DNA of 64,000 bases from contig JAUCBJ010008237.1 of the NCBI GenBank assembly GCA_032718475.1, positions 124,001 to 188,000 of the forward strand, in the 5' to 3' direction. Position numbers and translations under genes: made by a program. The notes under the pieces were generated by a model, which saw only the letters and a list, made by a program, of their open reading frames with translations, searched no databases and was not told the origin of the DNA. Numbering within the stretch: position 1 is the stretch's first letter; each line of letters begins with the position of its first letter. Positions 43,540 through 54,131 of the stretch are shown here, in pieces. Source of the stretch: Nemertoderma westbladi. Its lineage: Eukaryota > Xenacoelomorpha > Nemertodermatida > Nemertodermatidae.

Positions 43540-46487
43540 ATGGGAAATGAAGACAGTCAACCAGAGGTTTCGGATATGGAATCAGAAAGCGATGAAGAGT
43601 CTGACACCATGCAGATACCATTCGCTAATGCTTTCCAGAAACTACAGGCTACTACTAGAGAGACAGTTAGTAATACCCAGTCTATACTTAGGTCTCTGCC
43701 AGAAGTTAAATTTTCTGACAGTTCTGGTTTAACCTACCCACAAGAAATACAGTCGAAATCACAAGAAAATAACTTTCTTCCACAACAAGAAACATATGAA
43801 AGAAACTCCTACCATAACCTATCGCATGACCTGAATATGCCAGCAGAGATAACGTATGATAATAAATATGGAAATGAAGAACCAGAAGAATTAAGTTTTG
43901 AGAAACGATATGGGAATATTGAACCAGAAGAACTTAGTTTTGAAAAGAGATATGGAAATATTGAACCAGAGGAACTTAGTTTTGAAAAGAGATATGGTAA
44001 TATTGAACCAGAAGAACTTAGTTTTGAAAAAAGATACGGCAATATTGAACCAGAGGAACTTAGTTTTGAAAAGAGATATGGTAAAGCTGAAGCTGCAGAA
44101 CATAGAAAGCATGAGATGGGCCATACTGGACCAGAATTTGATTATCCGAATACTGAAACAAAGGTTCTATATGAACAACAAATAATGACTCATGATAATA
44201 CAAAATTTATGGAACAACACACAACAAGTGATAATGCACAAATACTGGCCAACAAATATAATCCCCCACTTTCTTACCCTGAAATTAACAACTCTGAAAT
44301 TATCTTAAAGCAAAATGATGCTACCATGGACGAACAGCTAAAGTCAGAATGTACTAATAAATGGGTAACTGAAACTGCAATGGCTGTTTCGGATGTAGAT
44401 CTTGATTTATCAAATTTAACAGAGGAAGAGCGATCTATAATTCAAAATGTAATGAAGAAAGCTTCAGCTTCTACTGAACAACATTTTGGAAACACCAATA
44501 ATTATCCAACTTCTGATAAGTTGCTAATTGATCCGACAATTTCGGGTAGAGAAGAAGATACAGGTACATCAAGTATAGAAATTACAAATGATATCTCAGA
44601 AATTCATGCCCCAATTCAATATCATACATCAAACTTAATTGAACCGAATTTGTTAAACTCCACTTCAATTAGTGAAGATCCCATACCACCATATTTAAAA
44701 CCAGAAAATAAAGACATAAATCTAAAATCAAGTGATGGATTTACCGCTGGCCAATGTAACCTCCTCGAAAAACCAACCCAATATAATGGCTCAGTTAATG
44801 ATTATAGAAACGATAGCGTATGTAATAATCTAGGAATTTCTTCCGTAAACGACGCAGTTCCTGTAATGGACGGCCATAGTATACCATGCAATGTATCTTC
44901 TGTAACGGCAATGCAGAGTGCAGGTGCAGTGATTCCACAGAGTGATCCCTATATAACAAATGAGGAGGGATCTCATGGCAGTAGCGGGAAACAGACACCA
45001 GCAGCTAGTTATATATCAAAGGAAACTTGCAATAATTCACCTAATGTCGTTAGTTCAACCCAGTTTCATCAACCACAAGATTCATCAAATATTATAGTAG
45101 ATAGTGTTAATGTAGAATGTAATGTAAATATTTTGAAACCTTCTGCAAGAATTGATGAAAAACTTCCTGAGAAAGAACATTCATACAATATGGCAAATAA
45201 TTGCAAACTGATCCCAACGCATGTTGTAACAAATGATGGCATCGAAATGGACTTGAGTCATCTAACTGAAGATGAACGTGAAATTATTATCAATGTCATG
45301 GTGAAAAATGACCAGTTGAAATTACCTGAAATTAAACCCCAATATACTCCACCATCACTGATACCATTTCAAGGTACTGACTCGTCAATTAGTTACATAA
45401 GTAAAACAATAGGTGTTTCATCAGAACAAAGTGATTCCATGTATTCTCTGACTGATCAAGATATCATTGATGAATTTCGTGATGATAATTCGGATTTAGA
45501 GGGGTTCCAACCAAATGAAGAGCAATCCCGATTCTCACATGAACCTGTAGTTCATACAATACATCCTTCAGGGACGAATATGTCACTACAAGGCTCTGAG
45601 ACCTCTGACTATTACTCATCATATCGGCAAGACAGTTTCCCATTTGATAATACTGGTGATAATGAAATAGTTCAATATGAGGCAAATGAAGTTGGCATAG
45701 AAACCGAATCTCCATTGAATTATGTATCTGAGAGCATTGTGTCGGGTCACTACTTATCAACAATACCCTTTGCAGATGATGATGATGCGGATGATTTTGA
45801 GAAATTTCACACAAAGATAAATAATGAGTATAATAATTGCAAAATGCTGAACAATAAATTGCCTGACGATGATGACATAACAACGTCTTCAATGCTAGGA
45901 GAGAGTGAAGATTTTTCAGGCACAGAAATGGGAACATGCAAGCCTAAGTTAGCCAGTCCTGATGGGTTGATTGTGGAGGCCGAAAATGGAAACAAAAATA
46001 ACGAGGGTCGGCCTATTGAAATAGATGTTAGTGTTGACAGAGAAATTCATGATACCATCAAAGAGACTGATAGTGTCTTCGTAGGATCCACTTATGATGT
46101 TTGCATTACTCAAAATAATGATGATAATACCAAAAGTGTTGAAGTTGATGAGCCACCACCTCCAAGTCCAAGTTCTTTAAGTAATTATTTACCTGGGAGT
46201 CCTGCAAGTTTTATTAGTGATGTAATTGATGGTCGACGACCACAGGTTCTTGGAGAGGTTCTTGGGAATATGTTAGGTACAATATCGAACGAGAGTGGGA
46301 AACGCAGACCTTGGGTAAGCGAACCTACAACACCAACAAAACGCTGGGACAGACCAGCAGTTACTGAGGCCTATGGCACTCCGGAAATGGACTTCAGTAA
46401 TTTAACTGAAGAAGAAATATCAGTAATAAACAATGTTATGAATAAAGCAAATCGAATGCAAGAAGAGGATAACAACACAATAATAGG
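43540..46487 (+). CDS. Piccolo/Bassoon-like active-zone scaffold, exon 1 (coding)
   Basis: Encodes residues 1-982 plus two bases. It begins MGNEDS; vertebrate Piccolo and Bassoon also start with MGNE, and Gly2 is a potential N-myristoylation site. Residues 110-179 are five 14-residue repeats (YGNIEPEELSFEKR). Three copies of a RIM-type Rab-binding helix follow: DLSNLTEEERSIIQNVM at 289-305, MDLSHLTEDEREIIINVM at 570-587 and MDFSNLTEEEISVINNVM at 950-967. RIM proteins have one such helix before their zinc finger. The rest is acidic, low-complexity and probably disordered. The frame runs on to 46512, but GG|GTTAGT at 46488 is a donor in phase 2 and matches the zinc-finger exon, so the last eight codons of the open frame are intron. 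The protein probably acts at presynaptic release sites. Confidence 0.88.
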
Positions 46488-47228
46488 GTTAGTATCTGTA
46501 ATTTTATATTAAGCCAATTAATATAAACATGAAAACATTAATAACCTTTACCACTAATATCTATAATAGTATTGGGGCATCTCTCATATTGCATCCTTAA
46601 TCAATTACTGTTACATGGGTGGGTGGCTTTGTTTGTAGCACACAGAAAATCGGCGAATTTTTTCCTCCATAAAATATATTATTAGTTATCAGGCCAATTT
46701 GTTCCAGTGCAGTGTGTGATGATTCATCAATCATCTCCATTCCACTCATCCTTTGCATCCAAATAAGCTCCCTCTATACCTTCCATGTTACCATGGGAAC
46801 ATAAACAAACTTTACTAAAGGGTAAAAATGTATCGTAATCAATCCATTTTCCATTGGCATTTCTCGTGACAAACTCTATTCATGTTTGTATAAATATAAA
46901 TCATTAATGCAGGGATGCGCTGCTATATATCTATCCACCTGTATATACATAAGATGCAGTAATAATTATTTCCCTCGGGCCTCATTGGTATCCAGCTGGT
47001 TATAATTAATTCATGACAATCTTTCAAACTATCCAACTCATGACGCTGGAAAACTATAGTCTAATCCTAAATCTTATTTCAATTTAGAGTTTGAATAACA
47101 TCTGCCTTGGGATGTTTAATTGCCAACCATCTAGAACACTATCAATAAAATAAATAACTAACATTAAAAAAAACATCAACTATGTTCTCAAAAAAAAAGT
47201 GTTTAGAAAATAATTTTACATATTATAT

Positions 47229-47395
47229 TTGCTGGTAAAGTTACAGTTATATACCGATCAGTGACAAAAAGTGTAGATTTTGGCTTATATTTCGAACTAC
47301 AGTTCTTATTCAATAGCCTCCTGACTCTGAATTATAAGCCAAATCTACACTTTTTTGTCACTGATCGGCCTATAACTGTAACCCTTACCTGCAAC
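47229..47395. mobile_element. Foldback MITE, 167 bp
   Basis: About 60-bp arms: the left arm holds TTACAGTTATA..CCGATCAGTGACAAAAAGTGTAGATTT and the right arm is its complement with few changes. A ~40-bp loop separates them. No transposase and no clear target-site duplication, so the superfamily is not assigned. Confidence 0.8.
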
Positions 47396-48530
47396 TATGC
47401 AAAATACGGTGACTAGGGCACGCACGTACTTATTGAAATTACAATTTGATGAGGGGAGGCGGGAGGGGGGGGGGGGGGGGGTCCAAGTCAACTAATTAAG
47501 ACAATATATTTCAGAACATAAATATTAACGATTATCTATTCTAAATCGTCCCCGTTTCCATTCCAAGACCGACACCCAATTAAGCTATGTAAGATGACTC
47601 GATACGTGCAAATATTAAAAGTCGTTCCGTTTATAATTGCATGAGATGGTATAGGGTAGATAATCCATTAATATAACTTGAAACTTGAAATAATTGAACA
47701 GTAAGCTGAAATTATATCCACAGGAACTATGAAATGACATACCATCACGTACTGTTTCTATTCCATTGACAATTATCCTGCCGCTCAGGTCAGGATTTCA
47801 ATTAATCATTTAATGCAGATCCAAAGCCCCAAAGATTCACTAAGCCATCCCAGCGGAATTACGACTAAGCCAAGTCTATTATCTTCCCCTCGGGGTGCGG
47901 ATGTTATAACTGAGTGGACCAGAACAACAAAGCTACTGAAATACCGTAATTATTATTATTACATATTGATCAAGGGCACCTTACTTCTGTATGTTGTAGA
48001 GTTATTCTTGATACTGATGAATATCATTTTTGCACATTTACAACATGGAAATCATAGAGGAATATTTTTGTATCTTAAAAATTTGTTCTTTAAATTTTTA
48101 AAAATACCTGAGTAAAGTACAGTTTAAACAGCTGTCCCCCAGGATGGCCAATGTTATGGCTCATATCTAATTAGGGAATTGGCCTGATGATGCGGATCAG
48201 CAGGTTTCGCAGATACAAGCAGATGTATTGAAGGAACGATTACGATTACCCAGGTTTATAGTTACACTTTCTAACTTTGATGACATTTTCGAAAAACAAG
48301 TTTAATTTCATTTAAACTTTCATGTGGCTCTACTTTGATGTATATAACATAATAATATACTACTATATAAATAATATAAATATATTATTTATATATATCT
48401 ATATAAATAACTACAACACTATATAATAGTTATTCTTTGAGGCATGGTTGCCATTTCTGGCAGAGCACGGGAATAACGAAGTTTTACTTTCCTTTGAGTG
48501 ATTAGATGGCCTAAATATGATCTCCCACTC
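47396..48530. other. Intronic, no feature except a poly-G tract
   Basis: G-rich run at 47455-47481. The open stretch 47813-48115 has no domain and lies inside intron 1. Confidence 0.5.
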
Positions 48531-48653
48531 CATAGCGAAATATTCATCCGGTCTGGTAGCTCAGTACACTCACCCGGCTGATGATAACCAGAAGTTTGAA
48601 ACCTAGGTACCGGGTTCGAGCCTCAATAGGGCCGGTTGATATTTTTCGCTATG
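48531..48653 (+). repeat. tRNA-like sequence inside a 21-bp inverted repeat
   Basis: Arms CATAGCGAAATATTCATCCGG and CCGGTTGATATTTTTCGCTATG pair along their length. Between them lie an A-box-like TGGTAGCTCAGTACACTCA and a B-box-like GGGTTCGAGCC. The tRNA acceptor stem (CCGGTCT with AGGGCCGG) is continuous with the outer arms. The T and anticodon stems are imperfect, so a working tRNA is unlikely. Either a SINE head or a tRNA-like hairpin element. Confidence 0.6.
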
Positions 48654-48919
48654 AAGAGCATTATCATATTGTCTTATTTACATTGTATATTTAATACACC
48701 GCGTCACTCACCCCACAACAATTCACTTATTATTATAACATAATATTTTCATAACATTATAACATTTTCCTATGCTGACTCCCATGGATGCTAACTGACG
48801 TATAAGTTCGCGTGAAAAAGAAAATTCTGCATGATCTACATTCTGTTCTTCCTGTTACATAAATAATATTTCGAATTTTGAACGAAATATTACATTCGAC
48901 AGTTATTAAATATTTTTAC

Positions 48920-49330
48920 ACACTATATACAGTATATACAATACAACCTAAGTAAAACCTCTTTAGAATTTCCCAGGCTTTCATCCATAACTGGTCGATA
49001 AATGGGTACCAAGGTAACTTAAAAACATACTCGCATGGTTTTTCTGGTGTGGAAGATGACAGACATTATTTCTGGTTTCTTTGATACACTTCATCCGTAA
49101 AGATCATCAAGACATAATTTTGTTGTTATATTTCGGATTTTAAGTATTTTCCCGCCCTGACATGTATGATTTGCTGAGCGAACGAAGACCCGACGGGCGA
49201 CATCGATTCAGTTTTCATTTACACTTCGCTTCCAGGATGTTGCTGTAAGCGTTCCCGCAATTATAGCCGAGCCATAGACATGTGGTGTGTCTACTAGCAA
49301 TAGAACTACAGTAAATACCCGAAGTGTAAC
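48920..49330 (+). repeat. Dispersed repeat, copy 1 of 2
   Basis: Shares CTGGTCGATAAATGG, AAGGTAAC, TTTCGGATTT, TTCCAGGA.GTTGCTGTAA and GACATGTGGTGTGTCTA with 50095-50430 in the same order and orientation, about 1.1 kb apart. Unknown class. Confidence 0.75.
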
Positions 49331-49939
49331 GAATTCATTCATTCATTGTTGTTCGTATTAAAAAAATAATCATAAGTAAAAAATCGTGTAGACAAGAAGA
49401 GTAGACGATAAAATTAATAACAATCAAAGACCACAGCAGCAGGTTGACAGGATATCACATCTTTATACGTTCGATCAGGTTGATAAATTTAACAAAAGCA
49501 ATTTCCGATACTGTGTTACAGCCTATGGCGAGTTTGTGTGTCGCATTACATAGGTAGTTTCCACAGTACAGGATGCTTCTCATTGACCTTCGTATCTGCC
49601 TGTCAAGTTCACCAGTCTCAGATAACGTTACCTGGCAAAGTGAAATTCAATACCAGATGATAGCCATGGAATAGCAATAGCATTCCATAGTATCCATATT
49701 GTTGGGAGGGAGTATTGAGCGCACAGTCCAGCCTCTTTGGTGAAATATAGCTGCAGCACGTGATATTCGCTGTAAACAATAGTGCATCATGATCGGAAAT
49801 TAGCATATATCTTATATTCAAGAAATGTCATGTCAGTAGAGCAATTAATTCATAGCGACATTGAGTAAATAGAGATAATGTGCGGTGTTGGCACCTTTTC
49901 CATATGCTTTTTCAACTTTTTCACATTTATTAAAATTTC

Positions 49940-50100
49940 TACACACAATATATATACAACAATATATATATACAACAATATATATGCAACAAAATATATA
50001 TAATACAACAATATATATACAACAAAATATAAACAACAATATATATACAATAATATATATATAACAATATATACAGCAATATATATACAACAATATATAT
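49940..50100. repeat. ACAATATATAT-type microsatellite
   Basis: Imperfect tandem AC(A)ATATATATAC words. The minus-strand open frames here (ILLYIYCC-type) are by-products. Confidence 0.9.
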
Positions 50101-50430
50101 TGTCCCAGTCTTCCATCCGTCACTGGTCGATAAATGGTGCAAAGGTAACATGGGAAACATAATAGCAGGTTTACTGTGAAGTGTGAAAAGTGACCCAGTC
50201 GTTGACACACATTATATGTATTTAGATTTATATACGTCAAGCTAAAAGAGTAGATCTTCATGACATAAATTTATTGTTACATTTCGGATTTCAGACTAGT
50301 GAAGATCCGGCAGTCGACATGGTTTCATTCAAACTTCCCTTCCAGGAAGTTGCTGTAATCGTTTTCGCCATAGCCATAGATATGTGGTGTGTCTAATAGC
50401 CGCAGAACTAAATACCCTAAATGTAAGGAA
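50095..50430 (+). repeat. Dispersed repeat, copy 2 of 2
   Basis: Second copy of the 48920-49330 repeat. Both copies are preceded by TATATAC-rich microsatellite sequence. Confidence 0.75.
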
Positions 50431-50732
50431 TTACGGTTCCTGACTTATGATACCAATATCAGGTGCACTGCGCACATGCATCGGCCACACCACTTTATGC
50501 ATCCCCTACCGGCCCCGCAACGCGATACCTCCAGCTGTTTCATCATAAAATCTTGTTCATTCCGCGATATCAAACCTATAGTTTCATTTCTTAGGGATAG
50601 TAATTAGCCTGTTCTATTACATTTCTTGTGGTTCAACAACTTGCCCCTGCAAATGGGGTGGATGAGGAGAAATTATTCCAGGAACTTGAACACATAAGGA
50701 GGCATGTTATCTAGGCCACCATACTGAAGTTA

Positions 50733-50800
50733 GGACAATTGCGACCCGGACAATTGCGACGCAACAAATTTTTATAAAATCATGGGTCGCAAATGTCCGG
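50733..50800. repeat. Foldback flank left of the 24-bp satellite
   Basis: GGACAATTGCGACC occurs twice, then AAATTTTTATAAAATCATGG and GGTCGCAAATGTCCGG, which pairs back with the first part. A related sequence lies at the other side of the array (53553-53635). Confidence 0.8.
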
Positions 50801-51095
50801 ATCCAGCAAAAGAATATGATAATACAGTAATGGAAATCATAGATCATTATAATCAGTAGTTATACAAAATTATAGATTTCAACATTTTTCTATCAATAAC
50901 TAGTAAAAAATCTAAATAAAATTATCCAAAACAAACAACAGTAAAGCATTAAATAATGCATCAACAACGTTAACAATATTCGCACAGTAGGCTATGCTAA
51001 TTTTTAGAGCAACTGTTTAAACAATAATTAACTTTAATTAGCTTTCCAGAATATAAAATTGCTAATAATTGTGGGCCAACAGCTCCCTATGTTAT

Positions 51096-53506
51096 AATGT
51101 AACTACAGCAGTAAATTAAAATGTAGCTACAGCAGTAAATTAAAATGTGGCTACAACAGTAAATTAAAATGTAGCTACAGCAGTAAATTAAAATGTAGCT
51201 ACAACAGTAAATTAAAATGTAGCTACAGCAGTAAATTAAAATGTAGCTACAGCAGTAAATTAAAATGTAGCTACAGCAGTAAATTAAAATGTAGCTACAG
51301 CAGTAAATTAAAATGTGGCTACAACAGTAAATTAAAATGTAGCTACAGCAGTAAATTAAAATGTAGCTACAACAGTAAATTAAAATGTAGCTACAGCAGT
51401 AAATTAAAATGTAGCTACAACAGTAAATTAAAATGTAGCTACAGCAGTAAATTAAAATGTAGCTACAACAGTAAATTAAAATGTAGCTACAGCAGTAAAT
51501 TAAAATGTAGCTAAATCAGTAAATTAAAATGTAGCTACAGCAGTAAATTAAAATGTAGCTACAGCAGTAAATTAAAATGTAGCTACAGCAGTAAATTAAA
51601 ATGTAGCTACAGCAGTAAATTAAAATGTAGCTACAGCAGTAAATTAAAATGTAGCTACAGCAGTAAATTAAAATGTAGCTACAGCAGTAAATTAAAATGT
51701 AGCTAAATCAGTAAATTAAAATGTAGCTACAGCAGTAAATTAAAATGTAGCTACAGCAATAAATTAAAATGTAGCTACAGCAGTAAATTAAAATGTAGCT
51801 ACAACAGTAAATTAAAATGTAGCTACAGCAGTAAATTAAAATGTAGCTAAATCAGTAAATTAAAATGTAGCTACAGCAGTAAATTAAAATGTAGCTAAAT
51901 CAGTAAATTAAAATGTAGCTACAGCAGTAAATTAAAATGTAGCTACAGCAATAAATTAAAATGTAGCTACAACAGTAAATTAAAATGTAGCTACAACAGT
52001 AAATTAAAATGTAGCTAAATCAGTAAATTAAAATGTAGCTACAGCAGTAAATTAAAATGTAGCTACAGCAGTAAATTAAAATGTAGCTACAGCAATAAAT
52101 TAAAATGTAGCTACAACAGTAAATTAAAATGTAGCTACAACAGTAAATTAAAATGTAGCTACAACAGTAAATTAAAATGTAGCTACAGCAGTAAATTAAA
52201 ATGTAGCTAAATCAGTAAATTAAAATGTAGCTACAGCAGTAAATTAAAATGTAGCTACAGCAATAAATTAAAATGTAGCTACAACAGTAAATTAAAATGT
52301 AGCTACAGCAGTAAATTAAAATGTAGCTACAGCAGTAAATTAAAATGTAGCTACAACAGTAAATTAAAATGTAGCTACAGCAGTAAATTAAAATGTAGCT
52401 ACAGCAGTAAATTAAAATGTAGCTACAACAGTAAATTAAAATGTAGCTACAGCAGTAAATTAAAATGTAGCTACAGCAGTAAATTAAAATGTAGCTACAA
52501 CAGTAAATTAAAATGTAGCTACAACAGTAAATTAAAATGTAGCTACAGCAGTAAATTAAAATGTAGCTACAGCAGTAAATTAAAATGTAGCTACAACAGT
52601 AAATTAAAATGTAGCTACAGCAGTAAATTAAAATGTAGCTACAACAGTAAATTAAAATGTAGCTACAGCAGTAAATTAAAATGTAGCTACAGCAGTAAAT
52701 TAAAATGTAGCTACAACAGTAAATTAAAATGTAGCTACAGCAGTAAATTAAAATGTAGCTACAACAGTAAATTAAAATGTAGCTACAGCAGTAAATTAAA
52801 ATGTAGCTACAGCAGTAAATTAAAATGTAGCTACAGCAGTAAATTAAAATGTAGCTACAACAGTAAATTAAAATGTAGCTACAACAGTAAATTAAAATGT
52901 AGCTACAGCAGTAAATTAAAATGTGGCTACAACAGTAAATTAAAATGTAGCTACAGCAGTAAATTAAAATGTAGCTACAGCAGTAAATTAAAATGTAGCT
53001 ACAACAGTAAATTAAAATGTAGCTACAGCAGTAAATTAAAATGTAGCTACAACAGTAAATTAAAATGTAGCTACAGCAGTAAATTAAAATGTAGCTACAA
53101 CAGTAAATTAAAATGTAGCTACAGCAGTAAATTAAAATGTAGCTACAACAGTAAATTAAAATGTAGCTACAGCAGTAAATTAAAATGTAGCTACAGCAGT
53201 AAATTAAAATGTAGCTACAGCAGTAAATTAAAATGTAGCTACAACAGTAAATTAAAATGTAGCTACAGCAGTAAATTAAAATGTAGCTACAACAGTAAAT
53301 TAAAATGTAGCTACAGCAGTAAATTAAAATGTAGCTACAGCAGTAAATTAAAATGTAGCTACAGCAGTAAATTAAAATGTAGCTACAGCAGTAAATTAAA
53401 ATGTAGCTACAGCAGTAAATTAAAATGTAGCTACAGCAGTAAATTAAAATGTAGCTACAGCAGTAAATTAAAATGTAGCTACAACAGTAAATTAAAATGT
53501 AGCATG
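51096..53506. repeat. 24-bp satellite array, ~100 units
   Basis: Unit ATGTAGCTACAGCAGTAAAT followed by TAAA. Named variants: G (ACAGCAGT), A (ACAACAGT), T (AAATCAGT), g (ACAGCAAT), and rare ATGTGGCT. Almost all units are exactly 24 bp. One frame per strand has no stop in G, A and g units (TGT AGC TAC..; TTA ATT TAC..), while T units put a stop in both. Variants are not random: T-G-g-A runs recur between about 51700 and 52290, and G-G-A or G-A alternation dominates after 52300. Intronic. Confidence 0.98.
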
Positions 53507-53552
53507 TACCAAATGTATTAAAATGTATAAAATAAATATACAGTGTCCAGAC

Positions 53553-53635
53553 AAGTGCGAAACGGATAATTGCGACCCTGCAAATTTATCTAAAATCATG
53601 GGTCGGAATTGTCCGGGTCGCAATTGCCGCCGGAC
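53553..53635. repeat. Foldback flank right of the 24-bp satellite
   Basis: CGGATAATTGCGACC, then AAATTTATCTAAAATCATGG and GGTCGGAATTGTCCGG, followed by GGTCGCAATTGCCGCCGGA. Same core and same orientation as 50751-50800. Confidence 0.8.
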
Positions 53636-53639
53636 ACCC

Positions 53640-53790
53640 ACCGGTTTTATATTTGTCCTAATAAAATCTACAGCAGCTTCTACTTCAGAGTACGTGATAT
53701 CGTCGTCTATGGGAATGTCTTTACGCGGTGTGTGAGACACATGATGTAAAAAGTGTTCAGCCGTTAGGTCAGGGATTACGCACGTCTGAC
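53640..53790 (-). pseudogene. Diverged LINE linker/RT-start fragment
   Basis: Minus-strand DLTAEHFLHHVSHTPRKDIP, then DDITYSEVEAAVDFIRTN, parallels IGDISFAEVKAAAKSIKTNR of LINE-A. Short and open by chance; adjacent to the satellite flank. Confidence 0.55.
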
Positions 53791-53917
53791 CACTTATTTC
53801 CAGTGCGGTCGCCCCAGAACTATACTCCCCAAAGGAAACTCCGGTACTCATATATTTTGTTCTATTTAATTGTACAAATTTTAAAAAATTATATATCAAT
53901 TATTTAATATTTATCAG

Positions 53918-54131
53918 AGGTCAAGACGAATTCACCAATGTTCAGTGCGCCATCGTTCGCAAATCATCGATAACGAGTCTTTCTAATGAGATGGATATAG
54001 ATCTGTGTCCCCTTTGTCGCAACTCCCAACTCAATCACGATGCCGATAACTGGAACGGGAAGATATGCGTCCTCTGCGAGAAATACGTCTGTATGCAATG
54101 CGGAGCTTATCAGAAAAACCCAATATCGAAG
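53918..54131 (+). CDS. Piccolo-like gene, exon 2: zinc finger, first part
   Basis: Joins exon 1 in phase 2 (GG|A gives Gly983) and reads GQDEFTNVQCAIV, then the finger: C1013-x2-C1016, C1033-x2-C1036 and C1041-x2-C1044. CPLC.., CVLCEKYVCMQCGAY fits the Piccolo/Bassoon/Fife finger, where C..CK..VC.LCG is usual. These fingers bind Rab effectors such as PRA1 in vertebrate Piccolo (family knowledge). Ends at AAG|GTATGC in phase 0. The finger is completed by the next exon. Confidence 0.87.

Larger units (their letters stand above)
46488..53917 (+). other. Intron 1 of the Piccolo-like gene (7.4 kb)
   Basis: Donor GTTAGT, acceptor TATTTATCAG. It holds a MITE, a tRNA-like element, a pair of dispersed repeats, a ~2.4-kb satellite with foldback flanks and a LINE scrap. 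Phases agree (2 to 2), and the helix-then-zinc-finger order matches the RIM/Fife family, which supports the join. Confidence 0.75.

Noticed and set aside
45464-45937. 157-codon minus-strand open frame
   Set aside because: Antisense shadow of the Piccolo-like exon 1, which has clear protein motifs on the plus strand.
46488-46512. Exon 1 reading on to the TAA at 46512 as a complete protein
   Set aside because: A phase-2 donor at 46488 joins in frame to a zinc-finger exon of the expected family. Termination here would leave the last Rab-type helix without its finger. A short isoform by intron retention stays possible.
49845-50261. 138-codon minus-strand open frame rich in I, Y and C
   Set aside because: Translation of an ACAATATATAT microsatellite, inside intron 1 of the Piccolo-like gene.
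51096-53506. CRISPR-like regular array
   Set aside because: The whole 24-bp unit repeats with only point variants. There are no unique spacers and the context is an animal intron.
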